A stretch of DNA of 64,000 nt from Bog-473 sp963809715 (GTDB lineage: Bacteria > Actinomycetota > Acidimicrobiia > Acidimicrobiales > RAAP-2), in NCBI GenBank assembly GCA_963809715.1, contig CAWEKO010000006.1, positions 186,001 through 250,000 on the forward strand. The letters are read 5' to 3'. A program made the translations under genes and the position numbers. The notes under the pieces are model-generated. The model searched no databases and was not told the DNA's origin. It saw only the letters and a list, made by a program, of their open reading frames with translations. Positions 61,250-64,000 of the stretch are shown piece after piece; the first letter of the stretch is position 1, and the number at the start of each line of letters is the position of its first letter.

Positions 61250-61990
61250 ATGACCGACACCATCGCAGCTCTTGAAGACAACCTGTCCCTACGGGTAGAT
61301 GGCCAGAGCATCATTGTCACCGGTGCGGCGTCGGGCATCGGACGGGCCACGGCCGAGGTCTTCACCGAAGCGGGTGCGATCGTCACCGCCTGTGACCTCA
61401 ACCCAATAGAACCCAAGACCCCGTACGGGCAGCTCGAAGTCAGGACGGGGAATGTGGGCGACGAGGAGTTCATCGCGTCGGTCGTGGCTGACGCGTCGAG
61501 GGACACGCCGCTGCGGGGCGTGGTCCACTGCGCCGGGATCTTCGATGGTCCCGGGCTCGATGCCGATCTCGATCTGTGGAAGCGTGTGATCGACACCAAT
61601 CTGACGTCGGGTTTCCTGCTGCTCAAGCACGCCCTGCCCAAGATTGAGGCGGCCGGAGGTGGTTCGATCGTCTTGATTGGCTCCGTATCTGGCATCAATG
61701 GGGGCTACAAGTCCGGTCCGGCCTATGCCGCGTCGAAGGCCGGCGTGCACGGCCTGGTCAAATGGGCGGCCCGCCGCTATGCGCCGGTGGCCATCCGGGT
61801 CAACGCGGTGGCACCAGGGTCGATCCGCACGCCCATGAATGCCGCCGCACACACGCCGACGTCGTTGACGCCGCTGGGCCACCTCGGCGAGCCCCTCGAC
61901 ATTGCGCGGGCTGCGCTCTACCTGGTCAGTCCGGCCGGTGCCTTCGTCACCGGTACCGTGCTGGTGGCGGACGGTGGCATGACCATCTGA
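61250..61990 (+). CDS. SDR family oxidoreductase
   Basis: A 246-residue classical SDR: DGQSIIVTGAASGIGRATAE, GVVHCAGIFDGPGLDADLDL (CAG instead of NNAG), LIGSVSGINGGYKSGPAYAA, the YAASKAGVHG catalytic YxxxK (about Y159/K163), AFVTGTVLVADGGMTI. ATG 61250 follows GAGGAGG. It continues the importer operon, so it may oxidise the imported compound first. The stop overlaps the VOC start by one base (TGATG). Confidence 0.92.
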   Translation: MTDTIAALEDNLSLRVDGQSIIVTGAASGIGRATAEVFTEAGAIVTACDLNPIEPKTPYGQLEVRTGNVGDEEFIASVVADASRDTPLRGVVHCAGIFDGPGLDADLDLWKRVIDTNLTSGFLLLKHALPKIEAAGGGSIVLIGSVSGINGGYKSGPAYAASKAGVHGLVKWAARRYAPVAIRVNAVAPGSIRTPMNAAAHTPTSLTPLGHLGEPLDIARAALYLVSPAGAFVTGTVLVADGGMTI

Positions 61991-62526
61991 TGTTGCCCGC
62001 TCCGTTCCACACCGGAATCGTGGTGGACGATCTGGTGACGGCGATGGCCGCCTACAGCGAGGCGTTCGGACTGGAATGGGCCACACCTCTGCACTCCATC
62101 CACCGGCTCCGTACGGAACGTGGACTCCAGCCTCGCGAGACCTGGGCCGCCTACTCACTCCAAGGCCCGCATCACCTCGAGTTGCTTGAACACACCGACC
62201 CGACCGCGTACGAGTCCCTGCCCGGTGGGCCCCGTATCAATCACATGGGCTACTGGACCGACGACCTTCCGGCCGAGATCGCCCGCCTGGAGGGCGCCGG
62301 CATGCGATGTCGGCTGCATGGCGAGTCCCCGGGCGGCTGGCTGACTCGCATGGCCTACTTGGAAGACGGGAACGGCGGCCTCTACGTCGAGTTGGTCGAC
62401 TCTGAACTCGAGCCGGAATTCAACGCCTGGTGGTCCGCCCCTGAGCAGCCTGTGCCGAGCAGCATCGGACGGACGTTCCCCGTTCGCAACCTGACGGGCG
62501 GTCGCTCCCACCCAATTCCTGAGTGA
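61990..62526 (+). CDS. VOC-fold protein
   Basis: A 178-residue VOC protein: APFHTGIVVDDLVTAMAAYS (first metal-side His), EAFGLEWATPL, PHHLELLEHTDPTAYESLPG, RINHMGYWTDDLPAEIARLE (second His), AYLEDGNGGLYVELVD (Glu ligand). Two full beta-alpha modules are present. Start ATG 61990 overlaps the SDR stop. Possible lyase, isomerase or epimerase; the reaction is unknown. The stop overlaps the hydrolase start (GTGA). Confidence 0.9.
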   Translation: MLPAPFHTGIVVDDLVTAMAAYSEAFGLEWATPLHSIHRLRTERGLQPRETWAAYSLQGPHHLELLEHTDPTAYESLPGGPRINHMGYWTDDLPAEIARLEGAGMRCRLHGESPGGWLTRMAYLEDGNGGLYVELVDSELEPEFNAWWSAPEQPVPSSIGRTFPVRNLTGGRSHPIPE

Positions 62527-63242
62527 CCGTCACCGAACGGGCGCCGCGGCCGCTGATGCTGGTGCACGGAGGCCGATTTGCCGCGTCGTGCTGGGATCGA
62601 CTCATGCCCCATCTCGAACCGCCGGTGGTGGCGGTCGACCTCCCCGGCCGGGGCACTCGTTCGGGAGTCGATCTCCGGACCGTCGGTATTGCCGAATGCG
62701 CGGGAGCCGTGCTGGAGGACGCCGGAGAGTGGCATGACGTGGTGGTGGTCGGCCATTCCCTGGCCGGCGTGACCCTGCCCTCTGTCGCCGGTGCACTCGG
62801 GGCTCGCCTGGCCCGACTGGTCTTCCTGTCGGCTGCGGTACCTCGGCACGGCCAGAGCGTGTTCGACACCATCAGCCCTGAACTCCATGCCTCGGTCGTC
62901 GACTCGTTGGAGGATGGTGTCTACCATCCCGTCGGTCCTGATGCCGCGGCGTACCTGTGCAACGACATGGATGACGAGGCGACGCAATTCACACTGGCTC
63001 GACAGGTGGACGAGTCGTTCCGGCTGCTGACCGATGCCGTTGACCTGGCGGCGGTGGCTGGCGTCCCGTCGACGTACATACGGCTTTCCGACGATGCCAC
63101 CATGCTCCCGGCCACTCAGGATGCATCCATTGCGGCGTTGGGATCGCCGGGGGTCGTACACATGGCGGCGGGCCACATGGCCATGATCAGTCGGCCCAGG
63201 GAACTGGCTCTGATGTTGGAGCGGGTTCGCAGCGGGGACTGA
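62523..63242 (+). CDS. Alpha/beta hydrolase
   Basis: A 239-residue alpha/beta hydrolase: PLMLVHGGRFAASCWDRLMP (oxyanion HG), VDLPGRGTRSGVDLRTV, VVVVGHSLAGVTLPSVAGAL (nucleophile GHSLAG), RLVFLSAAVPRHGQSV, VVHMAAGHMAMISRPRELAL with the catalytic His. The lipase-like small form resembles MhpC- and esterase-type enzymes. Last gene of the importer operon. Confidence 0.9.
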   Translation: MTVTERAPRPLMLVHGGRFAASCWDRLMPHLEPPVVAVDLPGRGTRSGVDLRTVGIAECAGAVLEDAGEWHDVVVVGHSLAGVTLPSVAGALGARLARLVFLSAAVPRHGQSVFDTISPELHASVVDSLEDGVYHPVGPDAAAYLCNDMDDEATQFTLARQVDESFRLLTDAVDLAAVAGVPSTYIRLSDDATMLPATQDASIAALGSPGVVHMAAGHMAMISRPRELALMLERVRSGD

Positions 63243-63265
63243 GAGGTCGCCCGCGCCGGAATCCG

Positions 63266-63457
63266 CTATTCCTCGATGGTGATGGCTCGCTCGGGGCAGT
63301 TCTGCACGGCCTGGCGTGCGTCCTCCTCACTCCCAGGAGGCACCTCTGCCGACGTAAGAGAGGAGTAGCCGACCTCGTCGAGCAGGAACAGTTCGGGATT
63401 GATGGAATTGCACCGGGCGTGCCCGGTGCACACGTTCTGATCGACGTGGATCTTCAT
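63266..63457 (-). CDS. Small 3Fe-4S/4Fe-4S ferredoxin for a P450
   Basis: A 63-residue ferredoxin: the cluster motif is C10-TG-H13-AR-C16 ... C54-P-E, the CxxHxxC...CP type found next to actinobacterial P450 genes. ATG 63457 overlaps the P450 stop (ATGA), giving a P450-ferredoxin pair. It would carry electrons from a ferredoxin reductase, not encoded in this window, to the P450. Confidence 0.93.
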   Translation of the reverse strand: MKIHVDQNVCTGHARCNSINPELFLLDEVGYSSLTSAEVPPGSEEDARQAVQNCPERAITIEE

Positions 63458-64000
63458 GACGCCGCCGGGGGCGTCCAGACCAGGGGGACGGACTGCAGTT
63501 CGGTAACGAACATCCCGACCCGGAGGCCAAGGGCGGCACCGTCATTGATGGTGTAGTCGGGAATCAACCGGTGCCACTCCTCGAGCGCCACCCGCAATTC
63601 CAGCCGGGCCAGGTGCGACCCCACGCAGCGGTGGGGCCCGGCCCCGAAGGCGATGTGCCGGTTGGGCGTCCGGTCGAGTTGGAATTGGTCGGCGTCGGGA
63701 AACGCTCTGGGGTCGCGGTTCGCCGTGGCGGTGGGGACGACGACCCGGTCACCTTTGTGGATCGGGCAGCCCTGCATCTTCACATCGGCCGTGGCGTGCC
63801 GCGACATGGTCACGATGGAGTAGTAGCGCAAGAGCTCCTCGACGGTACCCGGGATCAGGCTCGGGTCGTCGCAGATCCGGCGGCGGTCCTCGGGGTGCTG
63901 AGCCAAGTGCATGAAGCTCCAGCCCAGCATGCTGGCGACCGTGTCCAGTCCGGCCAGGAAGAGGAGGTACAGCATTCCGCCCAGTTCCCGGTCATTAATT
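63454..64000 (-). CDS. Cytochrome P450, N-terminus cut by window edge
   Basis: The open minus-strand frame gives the last 181 residues. I-helix: LLFLAGLDTVASMLGWSFMH. ExxR: VEELLRYYSIVTMSRHATAD. Heme loop: IAFGAGPHRCVGSHLARLEL with the thiolate Cys. The sequence VKMQGCPIHKGDRVVVPT resembles the P450 at 36790 (VEFHGCPMQKGDMVMLP), so they are paralogues. Coupled to the ferredoxin gene. Confidence 0.93.
   Translation of the reverse strand, partial: INDRELGGMLYLLFLAGLDTVASMLGWSFMHLAQHPEDRRRICDDPSLIPGTVEELLRYYSIVTMSRHATADVKMQGCPIHKGDRVVVPTATANRDPRAFPDADQFQLDRTPNRHIAFGAGPHRCVGSHLARLELRVALEEWHRLIPDYTINDGAALGLRVGMFVTELQSVPLVWTPPAAS

Noticed and set aside
1..64000. Mobile element, phage, CRISPR or defence island.
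   Set aside because: No transposase, integrase, tRNA-linked att repeat, spacer-repeat array or defence-type gene was found; the repeats seen are short promoter-like or terminator-like elements.

Overview
The window is GC-rich DNA, very probably actinobacterial. It has many GTG starts, many ATGA/GTGA start-stop overlaps, short AT-rich promoter islands, a mycothiol-type maleylpyruvate isomerase-fold protein and several luciferase-like (F420/FMN) oxidoreductases. The gene mix would fit an Acidimicrobiia or mycobacteria-related lineage, but nothing here fixes the taxon. No rRNA, tRNA, CRISPR array, transposase or phage gene was seen.

Almost every gene belongs to a catabolic repertoire: nine amidohydrolase-family-2 (ACMSD/LigW-like) proteins, six CaiB/BaiF CoA-transferase genes (one a two-domain fusion, one cut by the window edge), four non-classical thiolases (SCP-x/Ltp2 type) with three DUF35 OB-fold partners, five SDRs, three cytochrome P450s (one with its ferredoxin), two aldehyde dehydrogenases, three luciferase-like oxidoreductases, one acyl-CoA dehydrogenase, one phytanoyl-CoA dioxygenase-like protein, one APH-fold kinase, several small SnoaL/VOC/EthD/CMD proteins, three TetR and two FadR-type regulators, and a branched-chain-amino-acid-type ABC importer. 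I read this as one large catabolic island. Carboxylic acids, perhaps isoprenoid, steroid-like or aromatic, would be imported, activated by CoA transfer, oxidised, cleaved by thiolase-like/DUF35 aldolases and trimmed by amidohydrolases. The substrate cannot be named from sequence.

Layout. 0-12 kb: an edge-truncated CoA transferase, five amidohydrolases, two SDRs, EthD and VOC proteins, TetR and an alpha/beta hydrolase. 12-20 kb: one dense plus-strand operon (fused CoA transferase, DUF35, thiolase, isochorismatase-like, TIGR03084-like, amidohydrolase, hydrolase). 20-25 kb: TetR, amidohydrolase, orphan binding protein. 24-30 kb: divergent CoA transferase and TetR, then DUF35 and two thiolases. 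30-41 kb: P450, two aldehyde dehydrogenases, SDRs, PPOX, tandem SnoaL pair, P450, kinase and CoA transferase. 41-48 kb: amidohydrolase, CMD, FadR, acyl-CoA dehydrogenase, LLM, FadR, CoA transferase. 48-56 kb: amidohydrolase, CoA transferase, LLM, DUF35, thiolase, SnoaL, LLM, PhyH. 56-63 kb: ABC importer operon continuing into SDR, VOC and hydrolase. The right edge holds a P450-ferredoxin pair.

Two things stand out. First, repeated operator-like motifs link separate transcription units: CGAATCATT at 41.2 and 43.3 kb around a FadR gene, a 16-bp motif shared by the 44.4 and 55.7 kb genes, and ACATAGTA sites at 12.3 and 20.4 kb beside a TetR gene. Second, seven single-base frame breaks disrupt five otherwise intact genes, mostly at short G/C runs. 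These are either consensus errors or active gene decay, and they affect how the pathway should be annotated.
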